NCBI RefSeq assembly: GCF_000003815.2
Contig: NC_049981.1
Coordinates: 23,114,192 to 23,178,191, forward strand
Direction: 5' to 3'
Source of the DNA: Branchiostoma floridae
Taxonomy: Eukaryota; Chordata; Leptocardii; Amphioxiformes; Branchiostomatidae
Length of the DNA: 64,000 nucleotides
Both the position numbers and the translations under genes were made by a program. The notes under the pieces were generated by a model, which was not told the origin of the DNA, did not search any database, and saw nothing but the letters and a program-made list of their open reading frames with translations. This document shows, piece by piece, positions 1 to 12,800 of the stretch; position 1 is the first letter of the stretch; every line of letters starts with the position of its first letter.

Positions 1-299
1 CCTTTCGGGGTGTGATGTGAACTAAACCTATGTCATGCTAGTTCAAGTGAAACAGACAGTACAAAGTATTCTTTGTGTAGCGTTAGTGTTATCTCTTCAG
101 TTATCTCTTGATGTTGACTGTCTCACTGCACACGTCTCAATCATCTGATACTGTGGAACGGGGTATGCCACATAAGGTTGCTCTGGAACTGCAGGGGCAT
201 TTTTGTCAAAATCTTCTAAGGACGATAACTGAAGAAGGGAATGACAAATTTACATGATATTTGGTATGTAGGTAGCTTAGACAGAGATACACATCATGA

Positions 300-620
300 A
301 GTGCAAATTATGCAAACTGGCACTTAATTTGCATATTTAATGAGGAAAATCTGTATTTGCAGTGTTTTCTTTATAGAACTCAGATACATGCAATATATGT
401 AGCTTGTGGCAGGTGGAACATTATCAGATACCAATTATGCAAATAAGTCCTTAATTTGCATAATCAATGCAAAAGTGCCCTAATTCATCGATGTGGCAAA
501 TGCTTGGACCATCAACATAGTAACCAGCGTAGGTTATTTACAGGTGTACACAACTAAGCATAGATTATGCAAATGTAGAAGTCATTTACATAATCAGACT
601 ATTTCATGGAGATATGAGGT
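300..620. repeat. Repeat region rich in ATTTGCAT/ATGCAAAT octamers
   Basis: The octamer-like words 'atttgcat' and 'atgcaaat' recur in both orientations at about 310, 330, 436, 455, 564 and 586, spaced through AT-rich sequence. Similar stretches occur near 23950, 24620 and 49455, so this looks like a dispersed repeat rather than a promoter. No coding potential is seen. Confidence 0.4.
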
Positions 621-1029
621 CTACGAACTCTTGTTAGATATGTGGGAAGTCTGATTTTAGTGATAAAGTTAACATAAATTCCGGCATATTCCGTACACTT
701 ATAACCTAAATGGAATGTACTAAAGGTAAGACATTTTAAATAAAACACACTTATACTTTATACATATTAGCCATTTGCCCATAGAAAATAGTCACGTCAC
801 TTACGTCCCACGATAACCTTGTCGAAAGCACCATATTTGTTGACATTCTTTGGTGTCCATGGAAACTGCCGGTGCCGTCTACGCAACATCGGAAGTCATC
901 ATTTTAGTCCAGCGGCATAGCTGAAAAATTGTGCAAATTTGTCTAAAAGCACCAAATTTGGCACACATGCAGCTTAATGTGTTCTAAACAGAAATAGATA
1001 TGGAGGCATCTCAAGTTCTGCCCAGAATT

Positions 1030-1990
1030 GATTTTATGGCACTTTTTGGGCATTTTTAGACCAAAAATGTATATTTTGGGCTTTAGTGTCCTGGTATTAA
1101 AACCTACTGATCTGAAATTCGGCACAGACGTGCATTGAACATATGCCCTTAGGATGTCATCAACACTTTTTGCATACAACACTTCAATAATGATATATCT
1201 TGGTATATTTGGCTATTTTTGACTAAAAATGTATATTTTTGGCTCCTATGTCCTTATATGAAAACCTATTGACCAGAAATTTGGTATAGAGATGCATTGG
1301 ACATATGTTCTCAGAATACCATCAACAATTTTTTCATATATCACTTCAAAAAAGTGTTATTTTGGGATTTTTGGCAATTTTTGACCAAAAAATGCATATT
1401 TTGGGCTCCTATGCCCTTGTATTACGACCAAATGACCTGAAATTTGGTATGAAGGTAGTGTAGGCCAAGTGCGGACAGTATGTCGTTCTGTGTTGTGGTA
1501 GACATTGCTAAAATTGTTGAATTTGGGGATTTTTTGCTATTTTTAGACTAAAAATGTATATTATTGGCTCCTGTGCCTTTGTATGAAAACCAAATTCTGT
1601 GCCCAGGTTTTCAATCCAAATGACCTGAAATTTGGCATGGACGTGCCTATAACATATGGTCACAGGAATGCATTCATGCCTTATGCATACTTTAATTAAA
1701 AATGGTTGATATTGTGATTTTTTGCCATTTTTAGACAAAAATGTACATTTTTGGCTCCTGTTCCCTGGTAATTAGACCAAATGACTTGAAATTTGGTGTC
1801 GGAATGCCTTTTACATATATAAACAGGACTTTATTCATACCTTTTGCCTACACTACTTTATAATGGTTAATTTTGTGATGTTTTGCCATTTTTAGACCAA
1901 AAATGTATATTTTGAGCTTCTGTGCCTTGTATTTAAACCAAATGACCTGAAATTCAGTGTGGATGTAGCTATCACATTATGGATTAGAGA
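1030..1990. repeat. Tandem array, about 5-6 diverged units of 160-180 bp
   Basis: Each unit carries in order 'gccatttttagaccaaaaat', 'gtatattttgggctcctgtg', a poly-purine step, 'ccaaatgacctgaaatttgg' and a variable tail with 'aacatatg'. Copies begin near 1035, 1203, 1370, 1530, 1730 and 1885. The ORFs seen on the - strand here are by-products of the array and are not called. Confidence 0.75.
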
Positions 1991-2164
1991 GGAGTAACTT
2001 GAAAGATTCCATTGAGTATGGGGGGGGGGGTATATTTGAAAGAGTCCATTGTTGCACGGAGGGTAGATTTGGAAAAAAAATTCAATGTCGGATTTATTGG
2101 GATGTTGGTATTGTTCTTGGGTGGGTAAAATAATACGAGAAAACATACAGCTCACACAAAACGG

Positions 2165-2745
2165 GGCTACAAATCAGACAGTGCAGGAGGTATGAACACT
2201 CCTGGGAGACCGGACAAAACGGGGGGTACAGACACTACAGGGGGTACGGACACGACAGGCGGAATGGACACTACAGAATGGCATTACAGTAGGTACGGAC
2301 ACTACTGGGGTACAGATCAGACACTAAAGGGGATAAGGACACTGCTGGGGTACACATCAGACACTACAGGGGCTAAGGACACTACTGAGGGAACGGACAC
2401 TATAGAATTAATGGGCATTACAGTAGGTACGGACACTACTGGGGTACATGTATACAGATCAGACACTAAAGGGGATAAGGACACTGCTGGGGTACACATC
2501 AGACACTACAGGGGCTAAGGACACTACTGGGGGAACGGACACTATAGAATTAATGGGCATTACAGGGGGTATGGACACTACTGGGTGTACAAATCAGACC
2601 CTTCAGGGAGTAAGGACACTACTGAGGGTACAGATCAGACACTACTGTGGGTATATGGACACTACAGTGAGAACTGACATTACTGGGGGTATTAACAATA
2701 CTGTGGGGGTGTTGGCACTTATATAAGGGTACAGACACTACTTGG
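2165..2745. repeat. GGACACTAC-type minisatellite with a higher-order duplication
   Basis: Short units of about 18-21 bp around 'ggacactactgggggta' and 'cagacactacaggg' repeat for nearly 600 bp. Superimposed is a longer unit of about 143 bp: the run starting 'cagatcagacactaaa' at about 2311 recurs at about 2454 and continues almost unchanged through 'ggcattacag'. The open frames across it, on either strand, are rich in G, T and D and are repeat artefacts. Confidence 0.8.
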
Positions 2746-3929
2746 CAGTAATGGGTATGGTACATCGTACCGGTAAAAACGGGAAAAACTGACCTGAAAA
2801 AAAATCAGTTGACCGGAGTTTAGACCAATAAGAAAATTAACACTTGATAGGCATCAACAATAACGAGTGACCGTAGGTAACATACTCTGTGACGTAATTA
2901 TGGTTTATGTCGGTTGTGTTGTTTTCTGTGTGTTTGAGTGTCAATTATGATTTGACCAGTTATTTCCTATAGATTGAGTTTGTTAACGAACCCTGGCCTG
3001 TTTATGTGTGTATGGGGTTCAGTAATAGGGGTTATGTTGGCCTGGCAAGCTATAAATTTTGCACAACTTTAGTGATGACGTTATTTTGCGACATCTATTA
3101 GATGGGAGTACATTTTTAACTAGGCGTCTTTCCTGCTAATTCATGAAAATCAATTGTCTCTCTTCACCTTCTGTCCTTGCTGTTTCCCTGTTACCGTAAG
3201 CCAGACGACAAGAGAACACTTCATCGATGCTACAATATGGTCGCAAATGTCCTTAACTGCCCGAGGGTCTGTGAAGTCAAAATGCTGACAGAGACAAAAT
3301 CAGCACAGTAACTACTGTCCTAATTCAATTCAATAATTCAAATCATTTTTGGTAGTGAATGATTCCCGAACTTGATGGTCTAAAGCACAATTTGGAGAAT
3401 GGCACAGATAGCTGACCAACCCTGATGGCAATTGAAAATGTGGACAAAACAATTCAAACCATACTTGCCATTGTCTCCCTTGGGATTAAGCAATTTCAGC
3501 GACGTGGCAGTTCTGAAAAAAGTCATCTGCTCTTTGTATTTTAATGAGAAGAATTTCATAAATCAGTCCATAACTACGAAAGCCAAGTGCTTATCTAGCT
3601 GCTACAAAGAAGACTGTTTTGTAAGATGCTGGCTAGCTGCGAGTGCATTAGGAGCCCCGGTAGAAATCAGACGGTACACAGGCTTAGATCCTGGCTTACG
3701 AATACTACTCGTAGCAAATGGAGCTTTGAGCTGTAAATGGCTAAAGACAACTGTTCAAAAGTAAAACATAGTGGACGCCTTTGTTTCTCTGTGAGGATGC
3801 CCTTATCAAACATCTTTTGTATTTGAATAGTTATGAAACTATTTTTTTCACAGCCCTTGTTTTGTTTCCACTGATGTATTTGCATCTGTTAGTAGCAATA
3901 CCCATAGCTGCAGTACACTGTGCACCAGT

Positions 3930-3985
3930 CAGAATTGCCCTGAGGATGGCGCTGACGGTCACCGAAACGTCGGTAAAAATAAAAA
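3930..3985 (+). other. Hammerhead-like / Penelope-type motif (CTGAGGA ... CGAAACGTC)
   Basis: The string 'ctgaggatggcgctgac' is followed by 'ggtcaccgaaacgtcgg'. This order (CTGAnGA, a short hairpin, then CGAAAC-GTC) resembles the core of type I hammerhead ribozymes found in Penelope-like elements. The canonical core is CTGATGA, so the G here may make it inactive. The surrounding 3.0-4.9 kb contains only short unrecognised ORFs. Confidence 0.3.
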
Positions 3986-5149
3986 AAAGGTTGTGAAAAA
4001 AGTATCTTCATCCAGTGACGTACGCGTACCAACATGATGGAACTATTCACGGATCTTTTGTACTTCAGAAAGACTATTGTCTATCTCAGCGCATCGCTCT
4101 CAGACAATGGCTATTGTTAGCAGCAGTAAGTTTAAGTTCTGACTTATTATGCCCCCCCCCTAAAAACACATTGAGAATCCTGATACGGCGATTGATTATT
4201 CTTCTCTCCAGCAACATTAACAAATCTTAACACCATCCACCGGTGCCGAGGAGCATGGGAGGTAATCCGCCTTAGAAATGACTAAACTTTCAAGAGATTA
4301 AAAGTCTACGTTTAGTGGTTCAAGTAATCTCCTAGTACATCCTCTTAAATTCAATGCTTCATCCTCACTTTTTGGTCCGGAAAAGTAGGGAACCCATTTC
4401 CTATGTTCAAATACAATGTTTAACCTTACGTTCGTATCTTCATCAGAGTATCTTCATCAAATCTATGAGGGTAGCCATCGCAATTTCAGTAATTTTCAGT
4501 TTTAATCATATGGCTGTTCAAAGTTTTACATATCTAATTATTGTCACACATACAAAGAATGACCCAATTTGTCGGGCAGTGCCACGTTCCGTGCCTGAAT
4601 GGGCACGGAATGGGGCAGGCACGGTTCGGGGCGCAACAGCACCCATCTATACAAAAGTCAACAAGATACTCACGTTTCTATCAGGATGACATGAGCAAAT
4701 GTATGTGTCAGAGAACCTGGTCAACAAACGTACAAAATTGCATTCATTCCAGAATAGCCTTGTTCTTGGCCTTTGTTATGGTCTTGTTTCTAGATATAAA
4801 TTTTCAATATCCATGACGTAATCCTGCATCCTTTGTCCTGGGTATTAATCGGTGTCACTTATGTGGAGTCCTGGTAACCCCCATGGAGAGCCTTATAATT
4901 GTGTACGACATATATACTAGATATATGCAGTGATTTAGTAAGGTATGTACTAAATAAGCAAAAATTAAAATAAAAATGTGCAAAATCGTGGTAATTCCTT
5001 TTCAGGTATCCTCATATCCCCCATGTAGAGCCCAAATTAACATTTCCAATCAATTATAATATTTTTCACAGTTATGCGTGATTTACAATATGACAGGAGC
5101 AAAATAACGTGTCAGAGAACTTGACTCTCTGCTGGTCTTTGCTTGAAAC

Positions 5150-5465
5150 ATGACTGAGTACCCCCTTAGCAACGGCCCTAGCAAACGGTTTGCTAATGAT
5201 TCTGATAGAAACAACGTATAAAAAACATATTTCTGCATCTGCTAAACGTTGAACATTTNNNNNNNNNNNNNNNNNNNNNNNNNNNNNNNNNNNNNNNNNN
5301 NNNNNNNNNNNNNNNNNNNNNNNNNNNNNNNNNNNNNNNNNNNNNNNNNNNNNNNNNNAAAATACTGCAGAAAAGTTCGTTCTGTGTATCAGTTTTGTTG
5401 TGGAGTACGATCTGAAACCTCCCTAGCAACAGCCTTAGCAACGGCCCTAGCAACGATATTGTCAC
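5150..5465. repeat. Short repeat of 'ctagcaacggc' units around an assembly gap
   Basis: Units of 10-12 bp ('cttagcaacggccctagcaa') occur at about 5165-5195 and again at 5420-5455, separated by the 100-N gap 5259-5358. The ORFs here span Ns and are not genes. Confidence 0.45.
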
Positions 5466-7463
5466 TACAAGCTGGCAGACATGTCATCCTTCACACATTC
5501 ATATCTCCAGATTTCATTGACGAATTTCGATCATTTAAAGTTTGATATGCAGCGTATGATACCCACAGTAAGACTAAATCATCAGGCAAGGCCCTATAGG
5601 TAATGTGAATAAATGCATGATATTGGAAAGTAAAGTATATATTTTTGATGAAAAAATCTCAAAAAAAAATCCGATTTTAGGGCTAATAATTTTCTATCAA
5701 AGCTGAATATTGAAAAAGGAAACATATTTCGGAGGTTGTAGTGACTAGTTCTACCAACCTATGAATTTTAAAGAAGAAACAACGATGTTTAGTTTTTTGC
5801 CCCTCCCCCTAAAAAATCTCCAAAATGGGTATTCCATTTCCCGGGGCTCTAAATTCAAAGTGCTGCTAAAGTGCTCCTGGGCTGAAATTGAGATGCCTCC
5901 ATATCTAGATTTGCTTAGAACATGTTTGACTATCTGTGTGCCAAATTTGGTGCTTTTAGACTAAAGTGCACAATTAGCATGATTTTTTCAGCTATGCCGC
6001 CGGACTATTTCGAAATTTAGATTTCACTGCTAACCGAGAAATCGCAAGTACAATGGGATTTGGTATTCGTTGGTATATTAGATGCGGCGGTACCACAGTG
6101 ACATGTAGGGATTATTGCAACATGCTTCAGCTGTTTTGTTCCAGTACTGCAAAGTTCACATTTGATCACACTCACTCATTTCATACATGCGTACAATGCC
6201 CCCGGGGCCTTGTTCTACACACAGACACCATTTTGGCGATGTGCAGGCACGATTTTGAATTGTGAAAGTGAAGGGTCAGTTCAGGACACCGCAGTAAGGT
6301 GTGTAAGACATGTACAAGATTTATATTGTGTTCTGGTATGTAAACTTTATCATGTCATAATTGTTCAACTGAAACAGATGGTACAAATGTTAGAATATCT
6401 AAAAATGCGCTCTAACGTTACAGGACTTGTCTCACTCTTGTGTCTGTTTGGTATAGAAAAGTTGACATTACAGACTCGACAGTCTTCTGTGGCCCCACAC
6501 GGCTAACATTAGAATGTGCATGCATGTTTGGCATCCAGGTATGTAAACTTGACCATGTCATGCTAGTTCAAGGGAAAGACGTTACAAAGATTTCCCTGTG
6601 TAAGCGTTATGTTATCTCTTCAGTTACATGTGGAAAGTCACGTACCTAATGTTGACTGTCTTTCTGCACACGTCCAAACCGTCTGATATTGTGAAGCGGA
6701 GTTTGCCACATAAGACAGGAAACGATCAACGAAAAAAAGTCAAATCTTATCCATATTCCTCAGTGATAGGACGGTGTGCGACAGGCGCTACAGGTATTGA
6801 AGGATAACCTCGTGCAGCTAATAACCATACACCAACAGGTGAGAAACACTCTTTGCTTTAAGACAGAGAGGAGTATGTAGAAGAAGAAGATGAAATTTAT
6901 TGCACGACAACTGTAAAGGATACAATGTGTGGCAACTTGCACAAACAAAACAGTTTAACTACATGCGTTGCTAATACCTAACAGTTCTAAGAAACTAATA
7001 TATTGTATGAATTGTAATACGTGTACACAATCAAGATAGCGCGATGTGTGCTATATTCTGGAAGTATATGGTATTGTCTCGTTTTTTAAGGAGTTGTATA
7101 TTTTGAAGAGTTATTGTAACTCAAGTATACTACTCGTTTTAAACGACAGTGCCCCTCGCATGTCACAGGGTTATATAAAAGACGAAATAAAGGGCAGGGC
7201 TAACAAGTTACCCAACCAAAACCTAGCTAAAACTACCCACCATGGCCTTTTGGGGGTCGACCTCTGCAAAGGACATAGAATTTTTGATTTGAAATTTGAG
7301 GAATAAAATTCAAAACAGAATTCCTGTATTTCACACTTTATTAACAAATTAAAGCATTGGACAATTTATGAAACAATATTGACTCTATAATGCCTTAAAA
7401 TAAATTATGTTTTATCTGCAGTATCTACCGCGGGTCCTGGATTAGTATTTCTTACATCGAACA

Positions 7464-7553
7464 ATGTCATCAATTGCTTGTGACGTCTCTGTGCTGATTC
7501 CGTTCTCCAACGGAAATCCAGAGGAAGAGCAGGAGTTGCTGAGGTGTCCATTG
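7464..7553 (+). CDS. Possible first coding exon of the ATP-grasp gene
   Basis: An ATG at 7464 opens 30 codons reading MSSIACDVSVLIPFSN and then an acidic GNPEEEQELL stretch, ending at a good donor (ttg|gtaaag) in phase 0. The hydrophobic VSVLIPF strand is what one expects at the start of the Rossmann-like domain that precedes an ATP-grasp fold. The next confident exon (9863) also begins in phase 0. Linking the two is an inference; intervening exons may lie in the 925-N gap 7980-8904. The donor could also be 6 bp downstream (aag|gtgggt). Confidence 0.4.
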
Positions 7554-7632
7554 GTAAAGGTGGGTAGTTGTCTATCAGTCTAGCTGGGTTCAGAGCGGTT
7601 TAAGCCCCGCTTCGAGCGTTAGCCACATGCGT

Positions 7633-7855
7633 TAAGCTAAGGGCACAACCCACCGTACGTGCAATTTGTCCGAATGGCCACGAATGTGGCACGAATTTTG
7701 CAAATAATTCATTCCAGCTGGTTCTGCTTGATTCCTGCTGATTCGGTTTCCGTGTGAAGGCCCTATAACCACTTACGGATCCCAAAAGAATGCCCACGTT
7801 TTGGCACGTAGACAGCACGTATTTGCACGTTCGGTGGGTTGTGCCATTAGCTTTA
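7633..7855. mobile_element. MITE with about 35-bp terminal inverted repeats
   Basis: The left end 'taagctaagggcacaaccc' pairs with the right end 'gggttgtgccattagcttta', and complementarity continues through 'accgtacgtgcaa' versus 'ttgcacgttcggt'. A possible 4-bp duplication GCGT flanks it (7629-7632 and 7856-7859). No ORF. Confidence 0.6.
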
Positions 7856-7979
7856 GCGTACATTGTACTCTGAAGAATGGTGACATTTTGTACCGAATGA
7901 AAACCTAGGCCTCCGGGGTAAATTTGAGTTTAATAGTCGTTATTAACGATATGTGTGTCGTAATAGACGAGTAAATTTG

Positions 7980-8904
7980 NNNNNNNNNNNNNNNNNNNNN
8001 NNNNNNNNNNNNNNNNNNNNNNNNNNNNNNNNNNNNNNNNNNNNNNNNNNNNNNNNNNNNNNNNNNNNNNNNNNNNNNNNNNNNNNNNNNNNNNNNNNNN
8101 NNNNNNNNNNNNNNNNNNNNNNNNNNNNNNNNNNNNNNNNNNNNNNNNNNNNNNNNNNNNNNNNNNNNNNNNNNNNNNNNNNNNNNNNNNNNNNNNNNNN
8201 NNNNNNNNNNNNNNNNNNNNNNNNNNNNNNNNNNNNNNNNNNNNNNNNNNNNNNNNNNNNNNNNNNNNNNNNNNNNNNNNNNNNNNNNNNNNNNNNNNNN
8301 NNNNNNNNNNNNNNNNNNNNNNNNNNNNNNNNNNNNNNNNNNNNNNNNNNNNNNNNNNNNNNNNNNNNNNNNNNNNNNNNNNNNNNNNNNNNNNNNNNNN
8401 NNNNNNNNNNNNNNNNNNNNNNNNNNNNNNNNNNNNNNNNNNNNNNNNNNNNNNNNNNNNNNNNNNNNNNNNNNNNNNNNNNNNNNNNNNNNNNNNNNNN
8501 NNNNNNNNNNNNNNNNNNNNNNNNNNNNNNNNNNNNNNNNNNNNNNNNNNNNNNNNNNNNNNNNNNNNNNNNNNNNNNNNNNNNNNNNNNNNNNNNNNNN
8601 NNNNNNNNNNNNNNNNNNNNNNNNNNNNNNNNNNNNNNNNNNNNNNNNNNNNNNNNNNNNNNNNNNNNNNNNNNNNNNNNNNNNNNNNNNNNNNNNNNNN
8701 NNNNNNNNNNNNNNNNNNNNNNNNNNNNNNNNNNNNNNNNNNNNNNNNNNNNNNNNNNNNNNNNNNNNNNNNNNNNNNNNNNNNNNNNNNNNNNNNNNNN
8801 NNNNNNNNNNNNNNNNNNNNNNNNNNNNNNNNNNNNNNNNNNNNNNNNNNNNNNNNNNNNNNNNNNNNNNNNNNNNNNNNNNNNNNNNNNNNNNNNNNNN
8901 NNNN
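7980..8904. other. Assembly gap (925 N)
   Basis: Unresolved bases. The ATP-grasp gene lacks the region between its possible first exon (7464) and the first confident one (9863), so missing exons may be here. ORFs reported across it are meaningless. Confidence 0.95.
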
Positions 8905-9185
8905 GCAAGACGTCAAGTTCAGTCATAGATGGTCATGGCTCGTGTCTCAGTGTTGATTAAAGTAATTGGAATGAAATTAGGACTGACCCAGACGTCAAGT
9001 CCAGACATGTCCTGGGCAATGATGTCCTCAAAACGCCAAGCAATACGTCAAGTTCGGTGATAGATGGTCATGGCTCGTGTCTCAGTGTTGGCAAAAGTAA
9101 TTAGGACCTACCTTAGGACTGACTCAAACGTCAAGATCAGACAAAGGTATATAACAGAGCAGCAGAAGGTGGTCTCAGTGTTGAC
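8905..9185. repeat. Two tandem units of about 136 bp
   Basis: The run 'gacgtcaagttcagtcatag' with 'atggtcatggctcgtgtctc' at about 8910 recurs at about 9046. A third partial unit starts at about 9127 ('aaacgtcaagatcagac'). The left side is cut by the gap, so the array may be longer. Confidence 0.65.
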
Positions 9186-9189
9186 AGAG

Positions 9190-9425
9190 GTAACAACCGA
9201 GGGAATATAGAGGAGAAAGTGGAGTGAGAGCGGGGGGAGTCTGGCTCTAGTCTGGGACCGGGCAGGTCGATAGCGGGGAGTAGAGCTCGGATCCCGGACA
9301 GGCCGGAGCGGGAGAGTCGGGCTTGAGTCCCGGACCGGGCGGGTCGAGAAGGGAATAAAGAAAGTTACCAACAACGTATGGACGACTCGAGTCTTTATTG
9401 AGTTCTGGCCGCCGTCACAGTTCAT
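9190..9425 (+). repeat. GC-rich repeat, possibly the end of an LTR
   Basis: This stretch has repeated 'cccggaccgggcgggtcg' and 'ctcggatcccggacagg' words. They are followed by 'gggaataaagaaagttacc', which could be a polyadenylation signal, and a tail ending 'ggccgccgtcaca'. That order (GC-rich promoter-like part, AATAAA, short U5-like tail) is LTR-like, but the 5' end is in the tandem units or the gap and no second LTR is present. Confidence 0.25.
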
Positions 9426-9446
9426 CGTTTAAGTAATGTTGCATTA

Positions 9447-9812
9447 GGCCACACTGACTTGATTTTATGGGTGACGTCCTCTGTGGGCTCTAAAACTAAT
9501 GCGGTAGACAAAAAAATCCAGCAAAAATCCGCTAAAGCACAGGACTATAAAACAGTCCATTCTTTCTCGGGCTTGGTTTGTTTTATGTTCACCTCCAGTA
9601 AGACTGTAAGTCAGAATCGACGCAATTTCTATAATATTTTATTGCAATTCTTGTTTGAAGAGGTGAAGAAGGGCGCTGTTCGCCCTTACCCAAGAGAGCA
9701 GGTCCTCTGGCCAGCATTAAATCCAGATTGAACAGGAGTGCTATTTTATAACATGTGGCTACAATTTTTGGAAGGAGAACAGGCGAAAATCAATGCGCGC
9801 GCGGATGTGGCC
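9447..9812. mobile_element. PIF/Harbinger-like MITE, TTA target duplication
   Basis: The ends GGCCACAC and GTGGCC are flanked by TTA (9444-9446, 9813-9815). Internal words ('ttttatgggtgacgtcc', 'ggcgaaaatcaatg') are shared with the copy at 27960-28454. The arms match well only over about the first 8 bp in this copy. It is intronic or upstream of the ATP-grasp gene. Confidence 0.65.
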
Positions 9813-9862
9813 TTATGTATAGTCAATGGTCGAAAATTGATACACGACCTTTTTGTTTCAAG

Positions 9863-12800
9863 GTCGTAAAAGAAAAAAATATCAACAACGTCCTGGCTCT
9901 GAGTGACATCTCCACGTTTGTCCACTCCGCCGTCGCCAGAGACTTCCACAGCGTACCGGGTCCGAGTGTGGAAGCCAGTTTCCTCGCTTTCCACAAAGCT
10001 TACACAAGGCAATACATGGACCCAGCCGCCAGCACCACTCCCTACGCCGTGGTAGACCTGGACTCGCCTACCATGTTAACGGATGCGAGACAGGCCCTGA
10101 GAAAAGTCGGTAAGAAATTGCTTACACTACTTACGTTATAGTAGTGAGCTTAGGTACAGTCATAGTGGGGTCTGTAATACCCCTGTCACATTATCCACGA
10201 TCTTCGGGCGTATCGATGGAAGATTAGCCATATTGAAGACAGAGGGTTGCGCGTATTTTTCACCTGAAAACCGTCCCTGTCACATATAAGCCATACTTTG
10301 TACCTTGTACAATTGTTGTGCAATAAAGTCACCATTATAAGCGAATCTTGGGCGATTGCCGCAGACTCGTCGTCCGATCGATTTTCGCCCCATGTGACAG
10401 GGGTATAACGACAATCCTTCGTATTTAGCGTTCAGTAGGTGATCTTGATACGGCAGTAATACTCAGGCGAGTCCATAAGATGATAGGTATAATCAGCTGA
10501 CACCAGAGCGTACGCGAGCGCGTGCGTGAACAAGATAAGTCCTTAACTGCTGGATATATTGGTTTCATACTTTGGTGTGTTGGAAGAATGTGACAAAAAT
10601 GGAAAAGGTTAGCAGCTCCTCTTGGCATTGTAGCAGAACTTCCGGTCTTTATATTTCGTGCTCTGAACGAGCTATAGTCACAATTTTTGAGCATGTCATG
10701 ACTCAATATCCTGCCAGGTCTGCCTGCCTTCGTGAAGCCAGCAACAGGGTTCGCGTCTGTCGGCGTGAAGAAGGTGAACAGTGATGATGAAATGACAAGC
10801 GTGCTGCAGAATCTACGCACAATGAGGGATAAATACCCAAATTTCCTCTCAGCTCCGAGTGCGTCATTCTTCAGGTGGGTGTAGTCGGTTTGTAATACTA
10901 ATAGGCATCACATGCAAAAGTCCAATTTCTAGAAATAAATCCCTACTGATTTAATTATATGGCTGATGTTTTGACTTTCCCCACATCTTCTTTGACTTTG
11001 GACTTGAAGTGGTGTTCAACTATTAGTATGCATTTCGCGATCTTTTTTTTGAAATTCTTTTTGGAGGAGTTTTTACGAGGAATACGTGGATGTGAAGAAG
11101 TACCTTCTCGCTCTTCGCGATGCCGTAGTCGTGGAACCCTTCATAGATGCCGAGAACTTCTACACTGTAGACGGTTGCGTGATCGAGGGAAAGATCGTGC
11201 ACTGGGCAGTAAGTGCCTACCTGTACTTTATCTGGTCACATTGGTCGTTAAATTATTAAATAGTACGGCAGCAAATGAGTGTCACTCTTGAGACAGCCGT
11301 AGAACGGCCCCCAGCAGATGAGAATGGGTGGAGTAGAGTAGATTTGAAAGAGATTTGACATGTCAACACTGCAATGTGATGAAATGTTGTCCGTAGAAAT
11401 CTTGAATTCAAAATGAAATCTACAAATTCTTCCAAAAGCACAAATGTAATCCATTAAAAAAATTGGACATCTGTATCTATATGCATAGTGTCACAGGAAT
11501 TTGTATTTCTTATTGCGTCAGTTTAAATAGGCTATACAATAATACTAGCTTTGATGACCCACCCGTTCGTCGGTGTCCATTTGTATATGGTTTTACAACG
11601 CTTGGTCTTCCCCCGAATTAAACCACCGAGTGAGCGAAGCAAACGAACTGGTTTTATTCGGTGGTCATAGCAAAGGACCAGGCGTTATGAAACCATATAC
11701 ACCACGGGATGGGTCATTAACTCTTTATTCAGATACACTTCCAAATGTATAGATGTAATAAAAGCTTGTTCGTAAAAGGCAATGCTTTATATCTCAATGC
11801 TCAACCTACATACATTCATATCTCTAACCAACATGCGAACACAATACTTTCGTGCATCTTCTATCAAGACAAATTAATGCTAAACATGTGAGTTTCCGTT
11901 TCTATAGATCACGGACAGTCTCCGGTATGACGACCAGGACGCCAGGTTCGTGACCATGATCTGTCCAACCACTCTTACTCACGAGCAGCAGAAACCAATC
12001 TGGGACTTTTACGACGCCGTGTTGACCAGGATGATCCGGTTTGGCTTCAACAATTCCTTCGCCCACATTGAAGTTTTTCAGATGAAAGACAAGCAGGTAA
12101 ACTTGCTGACGACTTGCCTGAATTTTTGTTTGCCCTCGAGTAAACTTTATCATGAGATGGGTAAAATTCCTTATGTCTTACTTGTAATCCTAAGTCTTAT
12201 TTGTAAAATGAAAATTTTTATGATAGGGGTACATGTAAATTGTGTAATTATTTCCTCACACACTTCAGATTGGTCAATCAATCAGGATCTTTGCATATAG
12301 TGTGGAGAACGTTTTACTTAATTACATTTGCAAAAGGATATGTATTAGATGGCATTTGTTAGTTGTAATTAGTTAGTAATGGTATCTAGTTTTGTTTGTG
12401 GTTAAACAGAAACAGTATAACTAAGATTATTATGAATTTAGGTCTCAACCACTTGCAGATATGTTTAGATTTTGGCCCTGCCTGGCGACTTTCTTTGGAA
12501 TTGTAAAGGAACCTTCAAACTTTTTCATTAATAACAATATCGAATATTCCATACAAGTTGAATTGTGTTGACATTCTCACAGAGTCTGTGAAAGGTGGCC
12601 ATAAATAAAAGTTACATTACAACAACGAGTAAGACTGACTAGGACTTTACAGATATACAATAATTGTTTTGAAAAAGATTTCAAGTATTAATTCTTCAAT
12701 AAACGGGCGTATTTGCCAGCTAACAAGTGTAACCAAGAACAGCCTAAAGCTAGATCATGGAAGTCTCTTGTGGCTCTCATAACAAATTTCAGTCCTTGTG

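Larger units (their letters stand above)
904..6010. mobile_element. Putative DNA element of about 5.1 kb with inverted termini of about 110 bp
   Basis: The left arm (about 904-1015, with 'ggcatagctgaaaaa', 'aaaagcaccaaatttgg' and 'gatatggaggcatctca') reappears reverse-complemented at about 5893-6010. The arms are diverged. Between them lie a tandem array of about 165 bp units, a GGACACTAC minisatellite, and a 100-N gap at 5259-5358. No transposase is recognisable. I could not define a target-site duplication, so the outer limits are approximate. A non-autonomous transposon is the simplest reading; an unrelated inverted duplication is the alternative. Confidence 0.5.
25..6713. repeat. Direct repeat pair, about 150 bp (25-175 and 6551-6713)
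   Basis: The stretch beginning 'catgtcatgctagttcaag' near 6553 matches, with substitutions and small indels, the stretch near 30. Both continue through 'gttatctcttcagtta', 'gttgactgtct' and 'gccacataag'. A third, shorter match lies at about 6335-6400. The copies are in the same orientation about 6.5 kb apart and flank the inverted-repeat element at 904-6010. No gene is visible in 1-900 or 6010-7400; the latter stretch is AT-rich and holds only short unconvincing ORFs. Confidence 0.6.

Noticed and set aside
2192-2726. ORFs rich in GTDTTG
   Set aside because: Products of the GGACACTAC minisatellite; no splice or start context.
3432-4689. Several ORFs of 70-111 codons
   Set aside because: No conserved motif, no consistent splice partners, overlapping ORFs on the other strand.
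7930-8960. Long ORFs of about 330 codons on both strands
   Set aside because: They consist almost entirely of N bases from the assembly gap.
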